DNA from: Elusimicrobiota bacterium
GTDB taxonomy: Bacteria; Elusimicrobiota; Elusimicrobia; UBA1565; UBA9628
Direction of reading: 5' to 3'
DNA length: 64,000 bases
Assembly (NCBI GenBank): GCA_028868375.1
Contig: JAGWUP010000014.1
Span: 28,247-92,246, forward strand
Positions 7,097 through 15,683 of this stretch are shown in pieces (within the stretch, counting starts at the first letter, position 1; the number at the start of each line of letters is the position of its first letter). The notes beneath the pieces are model-generated. The model made no database searches. It saw only the letters and a list, made by a program, of their open reading frames with translations, and was not told the origin of the DNA. The translations under genes and the position numbers were made by a program.

Positions 7097-7396
7097 ATGG
7101 CTGAGATCCGGGAAGCGTTGGGAATGGTCGAGACCAAGGGTTTTGTCGGGATGATCGAGGCGTCGGACGCGATGGCCAAGGCCGCCAAGGTGCGCCTGAT
7201 CGGCTACGAGAAGGTCGGCTCAGGCTTGGTGACGACCCTCTGCCGCGGCGAGGTCGGCGCGGTGCGCGCCGCCGTCGACGCCGCTGCGGCCGCCGCCCAG
7301 AAGGTCGGAGAGCTGGCGGCCGTTCACGTGATCCCCCGGCCGCACGACGATCTCGAGAGATATCTCGACTTGATCGCGGCCAGGCTGGCGAAGTAG
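7097..7396 (+). CDS. BMC-H shell protein (second copy)
   Basis: This 99-residue single-domain hexamer subunit starts [31 protein letters not shown]. The pore loop is in [24 protein letters not shown] and reads KVGSG, nearly the PduA motif KIGSG. A cysteine lies just after the pore strand (TLCRGE). The ATG at 7097 follows an AAAGGAGACGAC ribosome-binding region, the strongest in the operon. This suggests high expression of a major shell protein. It is a close paralogue of the copy at 1805. Confidence 0.96.
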   Translation: MAEIREALGMVETKGFVGMIEASDAMAKAAKVRLIGYEKVGSGLVTTLCRGEVGAVRAAVDAAAAAAQKVGELAAVHVIPRPHDDLERYLDLIAARLAK

Positions 7397-7440
7397 CCAC
7401 GTTCACGCGAGACGACCTCGTCGACGCCATTACGGAGCGC

Positions 7441-7635
7441 TTGCGCCCGCCGCGGCCGGCTTTCCGCGCCTGCGCCCCGCAGGGGCCGAAGGGCCGTCCG
7501 TTCCTGTCCGAGCACGACATCAAGCGGAGATTGACAGCAGGGCAGGGGCGCCTTACAATTGCCCGGGACGCCATCCTCAGCCCCCTGGCCGCGGACTGGC
7601 TCGTCCTGAAGGGCATCGTGGTCGTGCGTGAATAG
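7441..7635 (+). CDS. Short EutQ/EutT-like tail protein, start uncertain
   Basis: The frame ends in FLSEHDIKRRLTAGQGRLTIARDAILSPLAADWL, resembling the N-terminal segment of EutQ (ITANDIRAAHARG...ITPEAREVAE) and part of EutT. The segment recurs in microcompartment-associated proteins. The first usual start codon is TTG at 7441, but the same frame is open back to the BMC-H stop. There it codes a plausible amphipathic stretch (TFTRDDLVDAITERLRP) from about 7399 with no ATG, GTG or TTG. Translation may begin at a rare codon, or the gene may be a decayed remnant. It overlaps the next gene by 8 bases. Function is unknown. Confidence 0.5.
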   Translation: MRPPRPAFRACAPQGPKGRPFLSEHDIKRRLTAGQGRLTIARDAILSPLAADWLVLKGIVVVRE

Positions 7636-9202
7636 AGACATGGAGAAATGGTCCATCCAGCCGGCGCCGAGCCAGTCAGATCCCCTGCGCTTCCGTCTGT
7701 TCATCAAGGGCAGCATGAAGGACATCTCGACCCTGCTCAAGCGCTTCGGCGCGCTCTGCGGCCGGCCGGCGCCCGAGAATTCGCCGGAGGGCTATAACTA
7801 CAGCCTCCCGCTCCATCGCGTCGGCAAGCCGGCGATGCAGCGGCTGCGCGCCGCGCTCGAGGAGATGTCCGCCAAGTCGCGCCCCGTCGCGGCTGCGCCT
7901 TCCTCGCCGAAAGTCGCGCCCCCGGCCGCGACGCCCCCGCCCGCGCCGGTCGCCGCGCCCGCCGCGAAGGTTCCGGCGCCCAAGACGGCCGCCCCGAAGG
8001 GGGACCTCTTCGGCGCCACGCAGCCGCTCGATCCGGAGCAGACCTTCGAGACGATGATCGTCGGGCCGTACAACCGCTTCGCCCACGCGGCGGCGACCTC
8101 GGTCGTCGGCGCTCCGGGAGCGATGTACAACCCCTTGTTCCTGCACGGACTGCCCGGCGTCGGCAAGACCCACTGCCTCCAGGCGATCGGCCATGCCTTT
8201 TGCGCAAGCCTGGGCCCAGACAGCGTCGTGATGAGCTCCGCCTATCGTCTCTCCAAAGTCGTCTCGCGGGCCTTGGCCGGCGGCGGCTACGACCGGCTCA
8301 AGCCCCGGTTGCTCGCAGCCAAGGTCTTGATCGTCGACAGCGTGCATCTTTTCACCGTCGACGAGCGCAATCAGCCCGCCTTGACCGAGATACTCTCCCA
8401 TTTTATCTCCGACGGGCGGCAGCTCGTGATGAGCTCCCTCTACCCGCCTCGCGCCTTGGGGGCGCTGGAGGAGGCCTTGAAGATTTCCCTCTCGCGCGGC
8501 TGGGCGGTCGATCTCAAGGTGCCCAACGACGGGGCCCGGCTCGAAATCGTCCAGTCCTGGCTGGATCGCCGCGGCGTCGGCTTCAGCGCGGATGACACCA
8601 GGGCTTTTTTGGAGCGCTTAGGCGATGGCTATCCCGCCTGCGAGCTGTGGCTGCGACGCCTGGAGGCGCTCGTCAGTCTATGGAAAGCCGGCGGCAAGCC
8701 GCTCAATTGCGACGATTTGTTGAATGTGCTGTTCGATCCGGGCGCCGAGGCGCAGCCGCCTTCTTCCAAGGAGCTGGCCGCGGCCAAGGATTTCTCGCCG
8801 CCTCCGGCGTCTGCGGACGCCGTGGCGCTGGCCCTGATCCTGCCGAAGGGGCATGAGGGCATGGCGGGCTGGCTGGCCAAGTCCTTCCATGAGGCGGCAG
8901 CCGCGCAGGGCATCTCGCAATCCTATCGGCGGGTGCTCGTGCAGGCTTACGACGCCGACCAGCCCTTCGGCGCGCCGTTCCTCCTGGGCTCCGCCTGCCA
9001 GGATGCCGGCTCTCGCGCCGCGCTGGTGGTGGGACCTCCGCAGGAGGCCGCGCTGGCCGCCAAGGCCGGAGAATTCGAGCACGCCGTCCGGCACGTTCTC
9101 GACAGCATCGACGTCCGTTGCGGCTGGGTCGGGCCCCGGGACAAGATGTCCCCGCCGGCCTTCCTGCGCGCCCATTTGGATCTGCTCTCCCGCCGCTCGT
9201 GA
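7628..9202 (+). CDS. DnaA-like AAA+ ATPase without the DnaA DNA-binding domain
   Basis: This protein has 524 residues. Residues 1-75 are a small alpha/beta region and 76-130 a Pro/Ala linker. Residues 135-370 form a DnaA/Hda-type AAA+ module with Walker A GLPGVGKTH (Lys180) and a sensor 2-like LWLRRLEAL. The Walker B segment is VLIVDSVHLF, with Ser where DnaA has the second Asp, so hydrolysis may be weak. No DnaA domain IV helix-turn-helix or DnaA signature is present. Instead, residues 390-524 form an unrecognised alpha/beta domain. The GTG at 7628 overlaps the preceding frame; an ATG at 7640 is an alternative. It could be a regulator or adaptor, and it is not the replication initiator. A functional link to the microcompartment rests only on adjacency. 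Confidence 0.75.
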   Translation: MNRDMEKWSIQPAPSQSDPLRFRLFIKGSMKDISTLLKRFGALCGRPAPENSPEGYNYSLPLHRVGKPAMQRLRAALEEMSAKSRPVAAAPSSPKVAPPAATPPPAPVAAPAAKVPAPKTAAPKGDLFGATQPLDPEQTFETMIVGPYNRFAHAAATSVVGAPGAMYNPLFLHGLPGVGKTHCLQAIGHAFCASLGPDSVVMSSAYRLSKVVSRALAGGGYDRLKPRLLAAKVLIVDSVHLFTVDERNQPALTEILSHFISDGRQLVMSSLYPPRALGALEEALKISLSRGWAVDLKVPNDGARLEIVQSWLDRRGVGFSADDTRAFLERLGDGYPACELWLRRLEALVSLWKAGGKPLNCDDLLNVLFDPGAEAQPPSSKELAAAKDFSPPPASADAVALALILPKGHEGMAGWLAKSFHEAAAAQGISQSYRRVLVQAYDADQPFGAPFLLGSACQDAGSRAALVVGPPQEAALAAKAGEFEHAVRHVLDSIDVRCGWVGPRDKMSPPAFLRAHLDLLSRRS

Positions 9203-9251
9203 CGCCGTCGGCTCTGGAACGAATCCCGGTCCTTGGACGTACAAGAGGCTG

Positions 9252-10790
9252 ATGCTTTCGCGCGTGCATTCTCTGGGTTTGCGGGGGGTGGAGGGTTATC
9301 CCGTCATGGTCGAGCTGGACTTGGCCAACGGCTTGCCGGGCTTTACGACCGTGGGCCTGCCCGACAGCGCCGTGCGCGAGTCCAGGGAGCGCGTGACCTC
9401 CGCGGTGCGCAACTCCGGCTTCAAGTTCCCGGCCCGCCGCATCACGGTCAACCTGGCTCCGGCCCAGGCGCGCAAGCAGGGCACCCACTTCGACCTTCCC
9501 ATCGCCCTGGCGGTGCTGTCGGCTTCCGGGCAGTTGGGGGACGGCCGCAGGCTGGCGGGCGTCGACGGCAAGCCTCCCCCGCGATTGGGCTTCGTCGGGG
9601 AACTGGCCTTGGACGGGCGCCTGCGCTCGGTGGCGGGAGTCCTGGCGATGGCGCTGCGCGCCAAGGAAGAGGGCTTTACGGGCGTCGTCGTGCCCGCCGG
9701 CAACGTGCGGGAAGCCGCCGCCGCGGGCGTCCAAGCCTATGCCGCGGATACCCTGCGCGAGGTGGTCGATTTCATCAACGGCGGCGAGCTGGCTTGCCCA
9801 AGGCTGTCAGGCCGCTGCGTCCATCGCGCCAAGGCGATCGAGGAGCTGGCCGACGTCAAGGGGCAGGCCTTGGCGAAACGGGCCCTGGAAATCGCCGCCG
9901 CGGGAGGGCACAACCTCCTTCTCATCGGCCCTCCGGGAGCGGGCAAGTCGATGCTGGCCAAATGCCTGACGGGCCTGCTGCCCACGTTGTCGTGGGGGGA
10001 GGCGCTGGAGGCCACGCGGGTGCACGCGGCCTGCGGACGGCGCGGCTTGATCGGCGAGCGGCCGTTTCGGGCTCCGCATCATTCCGCCTCCACGGTCTCC
10101 TTGATCGGCGGCGGCCCCGGCTCAAGGCCGGGCGAGGCGTCGCTGGCCCATGGGGGCGTGCTGTTCTTGGACGAACTGGCCGAGTTCTCTCGCGGCGCCC
10201 TCGAGGCCTTGAGGCAGCCTCTCGAGGAGCATAAGGTCATGGTGACTCGAGCCCGGGAGGCTCTGGAATATCCGGCGCGCTTCCAGTTGGTGGCGGCCAC
10301 CAATCCCTGCCCTTGCGGCTGGCGCGGCCACCCGAAAAAAGCCTGCCTATGCTCAAGGCCCGCGGTGTCTCGTTATCTCGCCAGGCTATCCGGCCCGCTG
10401 CTCGACCGCATCGATATCCACGTGGAGATGCCTGCCCTCGATTTCAGGGACTGGGCGCGGGCCCCTGGCGCGGTCGAGACCTCGGCGCAGGTCCGGGCTC
10501 GGGTGGGGGCGGCGCGCCAGCGGCAGCGGCGCCGTTTGGGGCGGGAGGATTTCGCCGTCAACGCCTACATGACGGCGGCCGACTTAAGGCGGCATTGCGC
10601 CCTCGACGCCGAGGGCCTGGAGCTCTTGGAGCGCGCGACCGCGGCGGGGCTGTCGGCGCGGGCGCTGGACCGCTGCCTGCGCGTGGCGCGCACCATCGCC
10701 GATCTGGAGGCAGCGGAGGGCGTGGGCGCCCGGCATTTGGGGGAAGCCGTCCAACTTCGCGGCTTGGAGCGATTGCAGCGTCTTTGCTAG
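9252..10790 (+). CDS. comM: ComM/YifB-family AAA+ ATPase
   Basis: This 512-residue protein is of the Mg-chelatase-like YifB/ComM family. In Vibrio, ComM is a hexameric helicase promoting branch migration of incoming DNA during natural transformation. The N-terminal Lon-like domain (VEGYPVMVELDLANGLPGFTTVGLPDSAVRE) is complete. The AAA+ core has Walker A GPPGAGKS, Walker B VLFLDELAEF and the typical RPFRAPHHSAS segment. NPCPCGWRGHPKKACLCS is the family's cysteine-rich insertion. The ATG at 9252 begins exactly at the family motif MLSRVHSLGLRG. dprA lies downstream at 12281, so the two transformation-linked genes are near each other. Confidence 0.93.
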   Translation: MLSRVHSLGLRGVEGYPVMVELDLANGLPGFTTVGLPDSAVRESRERVTSAVRNSGFKFPARRITVNLAPAQARKQGTHFDLPIALAVLSASGQLGDGRRLAGVDGKPPPRLGFVGELALDGRLRSVAGVLAMALRAKEEGFTGVVVPAGNVREAAAAGVQAYAADTLREVVDFINGGELACPRLSGRCVHRAKAIEELADVKGQALAKRALEIAAAGGHNLLLIGPPGAGKSMLAKCLTGLLPTLSWGEALEATRVHAACGRRGLIGERPFRAPHHSASTVSLIGGGPGSRPGEASLAHGGVLFLDELAEFSRGALEALRQPLEEHKVMVTRAREALEYPARFQLVAATNPCPCGWRGHPKKACLCSRPAVSRYLARLSGPLLDRIDIHVEMPALDFRDWARAPGAVETSAQVRARVGAARQRQRRRLGREDFAVNAYMTAADLRRHCALDAEGLELLERATAAGLSARALDRCLRVARTIADLEAAEGVGARHLGEAVQLRGLERLQRLC

Positions 10791-10798
10791 AACCAGCT

Positions 10799-11539
10799 AT
10801 GATTCGATTACGCTTCCTCGCTCTCTTCGTCGGCTCGGCGGCCGGCTTGGCCGCCGCTCCCGCCGCCGCAGCGACTCATCGTGTCGTCCGCGGGGACGAT
10901 CTCTGGGACATCGCCGCGCGCTATTACCGCGACCCTTTCCGTTGGAAGGCCGTCTACGCGGCCAACCGAGCGATGATAGAGGACCCGAACCTGATCTATC
11001 CCGGCCAAATCCTCGAGATCCCCGGCCTGCCGCCGCCGCAGATCGGGGAGCTGCCGGCCCGGCCGGTCGAGAAAGAAACGGCGCCGACGCAGCCGGAGCG
11101 GGAGGGCGCGGCAGTTGCGCCGGTCGTGCCGGCCGCCGCGGCCGCTTCCCCGAAGCAGTCCGTCCTCGCCGACGATCTGTCGGTGAGGCTTCCCGCGGAT
11201 CAAGCGGGGCAGTACCCCTCGGAGCGCAGGATCGAGGTCGGCGCCCGCTGGCGCGCGGACGGCGAGCTCTCCGGAATCGGGGGCGATCGCTTGATGGCCT
11301 CGAAAGGGGATATGGTGTTAAGCGCCCTGCGCCGCGGCGGCGTGGGAGATATTTTCGAGGTTTACCGCCGCTCGGCCCCGCGGGAACTGGACGCGGACCG
11401 AAAGGCCCGCTATCTGGACTTGATCGGCCGCGTGCAGGCGGAGGCCAAGCTGGGCTCCTCGCGCTTTCGCTTGCGCGTGCTCGATTGCGTCGACGGCCTG
11501 GAGCCCGGGGATCTCCTGGAGCTGGAAGCGCGGCAATGA
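10799..11539 (+). CDS. Secreted LysM-domain protein
   Basis: This 246-residue protein begins with a signal peptide (residues 1-25, basic start then a hydrophobic core ending AAPAAAA). A LysM domain follows at about 26-72 (HRVVRGDDLWDIAARYYRDPFRWKAVY...DPNLIYPGQILEIP), which binds peptidoglycan. A Pro/Ala/Glu linker of about 50 residues leads to an unrecognised C-terminal domain that may hold a beta-rich fold (GDMVLSALRRGGVGDIFEVYR). It probably sits in the periplasm on the cell wall. A TAGAAC box lies 5 bases before the ATG with TTGGAG 18 bases upstream, so it may have its own promoter. The end overlaps the next gene by ATGA. Confidence 0.85.
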   Translation: MIRLRFLALFVGSAAGLAAAPAAAATHRVVRGDDLWDIAARYYRDPFRWKAVYAANRAMIEDPNLIYPGQILEIPGLPPPQIGELPARPVEKETAPTQPEREGAAVAPVVPAAAAASPKQSVLADDLSVRLPADQAGQYPSERRIEVGARWRADGELSGIGGDRLMASKGDMVLSALRRGGVGDIFEVYRRSAPRELDADRKARYLDLIGRVQAEAKLGSSRFRLRVLDCVDGLEPGDLLELEARQ

Positions 11540-11922
11540 GGCTGCTGCTGCTGGCCTTGCTGCTCTACGGCGCCTACTACTACGGCAGCCGCCGCTACGC
11601 CCTCCACGACGCCCTGACGTACGCGCAGAAGAACCCGCAGTCCAAGCTTTCCGCTCCGGTCGAATATTATTTCGGCGTGATCTACTACCAGCGCTCCGAC
11701 TACCGCAAGGCCCAGAAGGCCTTCACCTCCTTGCTGGAGCAGCACCCGACCGATTATTACGTCGAGAAGGCCCTGATGCCTTTGGAGGACTGCGCCGAGA
11801 ACGACATGGATTGGGACGCGGCGAAAGCGGCGTCGCGGCGCTACCTTGACGACTATCCCTCCGGGCCATACGCGGAACTGGCCCGCAGGAGGCTGGATAT
11901 GTTGAACTACCGCCACCCATGA
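11536..11922 (+). CDS. Membrane-anchored TPR protein
   Basis: This 128-residue protein begins with a hydrophobic segment (MRLLLLALLLYGAYYYG) that could be an uncleaved anchor or a signal peptide. Two TPR-like helical hairpins follow: APVEYYFGVIYYQRSDYRKAQKAFTSLLEQHP and YVEKALMPLEDCAENDMDWDAAKAASRRYLDDYP. It resembles small Tol-Pal/YbgF-like or BamD-like helical scaffolds, but no specific family is recognised. Overlaps on both sides (LysM gene upstream, HTH gene downstream) suggest cotranslation. The likely role is protein-protein contact in the envelope. Confidence 0.75.
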   Translation: MRLLLLALLLYGAYYYGSRRYALHDALTYAQKNPQSKLSAPVEYYFGVIYYQRSDYRKAQKAFTSLLEQHPTDYYVEKALMPLEDCAENDMDWDAAKAASRRYLDDYPSGPYAELARRRLDMLNYRHP

Positions 11923-12284
11923 CTCCCTTTGCCCAGCGCGTCTCCCAGGGGCTCAGGCGCAAGGCGATGACCTTGAGGGAGCTCTGCCGGGAAGTCGAGC
12001 TCGATCCCTCCTTCGTCTCCAAGGTCCTCTCCGGCAAGCGCAGCCCTCCCATGGAGGAGAGCGTCCTGCGGCGCATCGCGGCGGCGCTGGGGTTGGACGA
12101 GGCCGAGCTGATCGTCAGCGCGGGGCGCATCCCCTCCGAGTGGAGCCGCCTCTGGACGGAGCGGGAGCTCTTCTTGCGCGTGCAGCGGCTTGTAGGGGGT
12201 CTCGCGGCGCCCGCTGCGGCCGCTCCCGAGCCCAGGGCGCGCCCCGCCGCGCGGCCGCGCGAGTTGTCCGAGGAGCTGTTGTGA
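11919..12284 (+). CDS. XRE-type helix-turn-helix protein
   Basis: This 121-residue protein has an HTH_3 domain at about 5-65: FAQRVSQGLRRKAMTLRELCREVELDPSFVSKVLSGKRSPPMEESVLRRIAAALGL. The rest is a linker rich in Pro, Ala and Arg. The HTH layout is that of phage-repressor-like regulators, but no ligand domain is present. It overlaps the TPR gene by ATGA and dprA by GTGA. It may control this DNA-uptake group or just travel with it. Confidence 0.85.
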   Translation: MTPFAQRVSQGLRRKAMTLRELCREVELDPSFVSKVLSGKRSPPMEESVLRRIAAALGLDEAELIVSAGRIPSEWSRLWTERELFLRVQRLVGGLAAPAAAAPEPRARPAARPRELSEELL

Positions 12285-13276
12285 GCCGGCCCGGTTTGCT
12301 GGACGCCTTGCGCCTGAATGCGGCGCGCACGAGCGGCCGCGAGCATCCTCTCGACGCCGAGGGCGAGCTGGCGCGATTGCGGCGGCTGGGGGCGAGGGCG
12401 CTGCTCCGCGGGGAGCCGGACTATCCCGCGGAGCTCGAGGCTCTCGAGCAGCCTCCCTTGGTCCTCTACGCCCTGGGCCGGCCGGCTCCCCTTGGGCTGG
12501 CGGCGGCCGTCGTCGGCTCCCGCACCCCGAGTCGCTACGGCTGCCGCATGGCGCGCCGTTTGGCGGGCGATCTGGCGGCGGCCGGAGCGGCGATCGTCAG
12601 CGGCTTGGCGCGCGGCATCGACGCCGAGGCTCATGAGGCGGCCCTGGCGCGCGGCGGCCGGACCTGGGCCGTGCTCGGAAGCGGCTTGGCGCGCGTCTAT
12701 CCTCCGGAAAACGAGCCCTTGGCTCGGCGCATCGCCGATTCGGGAGGCCTTTTGCTCTCGGAGTTCCCGCTCGAGGCCGGCCCGCGCAAGGCGTGGTTTC
12801 CACGCCGCAACCGCTTGATCGCCGCCCTGGGGCGGGCGGTCGTGGTCGTGGAGGGGACCGAGGCCTCCGGCTCCCTGGGGACAGCGGAGCTGGCCCAGGG
12901 GCTCGGGCGAGACGTCTTCGCCGTTCCCGGGCCCGCGGACTCGCCTTTAAGCGCCGCCCCGCACAAGCTCTTGCGCGACGGCGCCCAGCTGGCCTGCGAG
13001 GCCTCCGATATCCTGCTGTCCTTTCCCCTAGAGCTGCGCCACGCCGCCAAGGCCGCGGCTTGCGTCCGCGCGCCGGCCGCGACGGCGGCACTCTCCCTTC
13101 CCTCCGACTATAAAAAAATCATAGAATCCCTCGCCGCCGAAGCGTTGACGGTCGACGAGCTGGCCGTCGGCAGCGGCCTGAGCGTCTCCCGTCTGTCGAA
13201 TATACTCTTCGAAATGGAGCTCCAAGGCCTCGTGAGCCCCGCCCCCGGTCAACGGTATGCTAAAAAAGAAAGCTAA
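12281..13276 (+). CDS. dprA: DNA-processing protein DprA
   Basis: This 331-residue protein has the DprA Rossmann-type core: VVGSRTPSRYG, IVSGLARGIDAEAHEAAL, LGSGLARVYPPENE and RNRLIAALGRAVVVVEGTEASGSLGTAELAQGLGRDVFAVPG. DprA loads RecA on incoming single-stranded DNA during transformation. Residues 280-331 form a C-terminal winged-helix domain, as in many DprA proteins. The start is a GTG that overlaps the stop of the HTH gene. The 3' end overlaps topA by 20 bases. With comM nearby it supports, without proving, a capacity for DNA uptake. Confidence 0.95.
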   Translation: MSRPGLLDALRLNAARTSGREHPLDAEGELARLRRLGARALLRGEPDYPAELEALEQPPLVLYALGRPAPLGLAAAVVGSRTPSRYGCRMARRLAGDLAAAGAAIVSGLARGIDAEAHEAALARGGRTWAVLGSGLARVYPPENEPLARRIADSGGLLLSEFPLEAGPRKAWFPRRNRLIAALGRAVVVVEGTEASGSLGTAELAQGLGRDVFAVPGPADSPLSAAPHKLLRDGAQLACEASDILLSFPLELRHAAKAAACVRAPAATAALSLPSDYKKIIESLAAEALTVDELAVGSGLSVSRLSNILFEMELQGLVSPAPGQRYAKKES

Positions 13277-15683
13277 GAAGGTCGCCGCGCCCAAGAAAGC
13301 GTCCCGCAAGCCAGCCCCCGCCAAGTCCGGCGCCGGCAAGGGGGGCGGCGATCAGGCGGGCGGCATGTCCTTGGTCATCGTCGAGTCTCCGGCCAAGGAG
13401 CGCACGATCTCGCGTTTCCTTAAGAGCGGCTTCGTCGTGCGCAGCTCCTACGGGCACGTCCGGGATCTGCCCTTGCGCAAGATCGGCGTCGACGTCGACC
13501 ATGATTTCAAGCCGCAATACGTGGTCCTGCCGCGGGCCAAGAAGCTGCTTTCGGAGTTCAAGAGCCTGGTCGAGCGCAGCCCCTACGTCTATCTCGCCAC
13601 CGATCATGACCGGGAGGGAGAGTCCATCGCCTGGCATTTGGTCGAGCTGCTGGGCTTGCCCGGCGGCCGGGTGCGCCGCATCACTTTCCACGAGATCACC
13701 CCGGGCGCCATCCACGAGGCCATCGCCTCCCCGCGGAGCATCGACAACAACCTCGTCGACGCCCAGCAGGCCCGCCGCATTATCGACCGTTTGGTGGGCT
13801 ACAAGCTTTCGCCGCTGTTGTGGGCCAAGATACAGTCCGGCCTGTCCGCCGGCCGCGTCCAATCGGTGGCGGTCCGTTTGCTGGCGGAGCGGCAGCGGGA
13901 GATCGGGGAGTTCTCCTCGGAGGGCTTCTGGACCCTGACGGCCGTGCTCGAGAAGCCCGGCGCGCCCCCGGCCTTCTCGGCGAAATTGTCCCTGTGGCAG
14001 GGAGAGAAGATCGAGGCGACGCGGACCTTCGATTTGTTCGCCGAGCAGTATCGGGTCAAGGCGACCTCCTTGCGCGGCCCCGAGGACGCGCGGGCGATCG
14101 ACGAGGCCCTGCGCTCCGGCTCCTTCAAGGTCGTCAAGGTCGAGCGCAAGGAGGTCCGCCGCAGGCCCTCGCCTCCGTTCTCGACCTCGACGCTACAGCA
14201 GGCGGCCTCCCAGAGGCTCGGGTTCGCGGCGGAGCGCACGATGCGCGTGGCGCAAAGCCTCTATGAGGGCGTCGATCTGGGCTCGGGCGAGACGGTGGGC
14301 TTGATCACCTACATGCGCACGGACTCCTTCTCGATCTCGAAGGTGGCCGCTCAGGAGGCGCGCTCGTTTTTGCACAAGAAGTTCGGCCAGGGCTATCTGC
14401 CCGCGGAGGCGCCCGTCTACCAGACCAAGGCGCGCGGGGCCCAGGAGGCCCACGAGGCCATCCGGCCGACCAGCGTGTGGCATGTCCCCGAGGAGCTGCG
14501 GACTCGCCTGAATCCAGACCAGGCCAAGCTCTACCAGCTCATCTGGCGGAGATTTTTGGCCAGCCAGATGGTCGAGGCGGTCTACGACACCGTCGCCGCC
14601 GACATCGAGAACGGCCCCGCGCTCTTTCATTGCTCCGGCCGCAGCCTGAAATTCGACGGCTTTCTCAAGGCCTTCGAATCGCCGAGCGCGGCGGAGCAGG
14701 TCGAAGAGCCGGTCGAGGAGGAGGAAGACGGAGCGCGCCTGCCGAATCTGCAGGAGGGCGACGTCCTCTCGCTCAAGAAGATGGTCCCGGAGGAGCACCA
14801 TACAAGCCCTCCGCCGTATTACAACGAGGCCAGCCTCATTCGGGCGCTGGAGAAGCACGGCATCGGGCGCCCCTCCACCTACGCCCCGACCATCAAGACG
14901 ATCGTCGATCGCGGCTACGTGCGCCGCTCCCCCAAGGATCGCAAGCTCGTCCCCAGCGAGTTGGGGCTGCTGGTCACCGAGAAGCTCAAGAAGCATTTCC
15001 CGGAGGTCGTCAGCCTGACCTACACCGCGGAGGTCGAGGAGCGCTTGGACCGCATCGCGGAGGGGCGCGAGCGCTGGGGGCAGGTCGTTCGGGATTTCTA
15101 CTCGCCGTTCGTCGAGGAGCTTGAGAAGGCCTCCCGTGAAATGGAGGTTTCCCGCATCGAGCCGAAGAAATCCGACGAAAAGTGCCCGCTCTGCGGCGAG
15201 CCGATGCTGATTCGGGAAAGCCGTTTCGGGAAATACCTGTCCTGCTCGACCTTCCCCAAGTGCAAGGGCAAGATTCAGCTGACCCCGGAGGGCCAGAAGA
15301 TCGTGCTGGAGACGACCGACGAGCTTTGCGATCTCTGCGGCAAGCCGATGGTCATCCGCATGGGACGCAAGGGGAAATTCCTGGCCTGTTCCGGCTATCC
15401 GGCCTGCAAGAACACCTACTCGCTCGATCCCGTCACCGGACAGAAGATCGAGGGCTCTCGTCCCTTGATGACGACGCGCAAGTGCAACAAGTGCGGCAAC
15501 ATGATGTGGCTGCGCAAGGGCAAGAGGGGATATTTCCTGGCCTGCTCCGGCTTCCCGAAATGCCGCAATATCAAACCCGTCGGCAAGGAGGAGGGAGAGG
15601 CGCTGCGCTCGGAGGGGGAAGCCCTGCGGGCCCAGATGGTGGCCCAACGGCAGGCCCAGGCGGGGACAGAGCCGGCCGGATGA
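13257..15683 (+). CDS. topA: DNA topoisomerase I
   Basis: This 808-residue type IA topoisomerase relaxes negative supercoils. SLVIVESPAKERTI opens the Toprim domain, with DHDREGE for metal. The catalytic tyrosine is Tyr352 in LITYMRTDSF. The C-terminus has three topoisomerase zinc fingers (CPLC, CDLC and CNKC starts), one more or fewer than in many relatives. The first 36 residues form a Lys/Ala/Gly-rich basic tail before the core, an extra DNA-contacting extension. The start at 13257 lies inside dprA, and the stop overlaps xerC by ATGA. Confidence 0.97.
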   Translation: MLKKKAKKVAAPKKASRKPAPAKSGAGKGGGDQAGGMSLVIVESPAKERTISRFLKSGFVVRSSYGHVRDLPLRKIGVDVDHDFKPQYVVLPRAKKLLSEFKSLVERSPYVYLATDHDREGESIAWHLVELLGLPGGRVRRITFHEITPGAIHEAIASPRSIDNNLVDAQQARRIIDRLVGYKLSPLLWAKIQSGLSAGRVQSVAVRLLAERQREIGEFSSEGFWTLTAVLEKPGAPPAFSAKLSLWQGEKIEATRTFDLFAEQYRVKATSLRGPEDARAIDEALRSGSFKVVKVERKEVRRRPSPPFSTSTLQQAASQRLGFAAERTMRVAQSLYEGVDLGSGETVGLITYMRTDSFSISKVAAQEARSFLHKKFGQGYLPAEAPVYQTKARGAQEAHEAIRPTSVWHVPEELRTRLNPDQAKLYQLIWRRFLASQMVEAVYDTVAADIENGPALFHCSGRSLKFDGFLKAFESPSAAEQVEEPVEEEEDGARLPNLQEGDVLSLKKMVPEEHHTSPPPYYNEASLIRALEKHGIGRPSTYAPTIKTIVDRGYVRRSPKDRKLVPSELGLLVTEKLKKHFPEVVSLTYTAEVEERLDRIAEGRERWGQVVRDFYSPFVEELEKASREMEVSRIEPKKSDEKCPLCGEPMLIRESRFGKYLSCSTFPKCKGKIQLTPEGQKIVLETTDELCDLCGKPMVIRMGRKGKFLACSGYPACKNTYSLDPVTGQKIEGSRPLMTTRKCNKCGNMMWLRKGKRGYFLACSGFPKCRNIKPVGKEEGEALRSEGEALRAQMVAQRQAQAGTEPAG

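Noticed and set aside
7628..9202. Reading this gene as dnaA and the region as the replication origin
   Set aside because: Domain IV with the DnaA signature is missing, Walker B is altered, and no cluster of DnaA boxes or dnaN/recF neighbours was seen.
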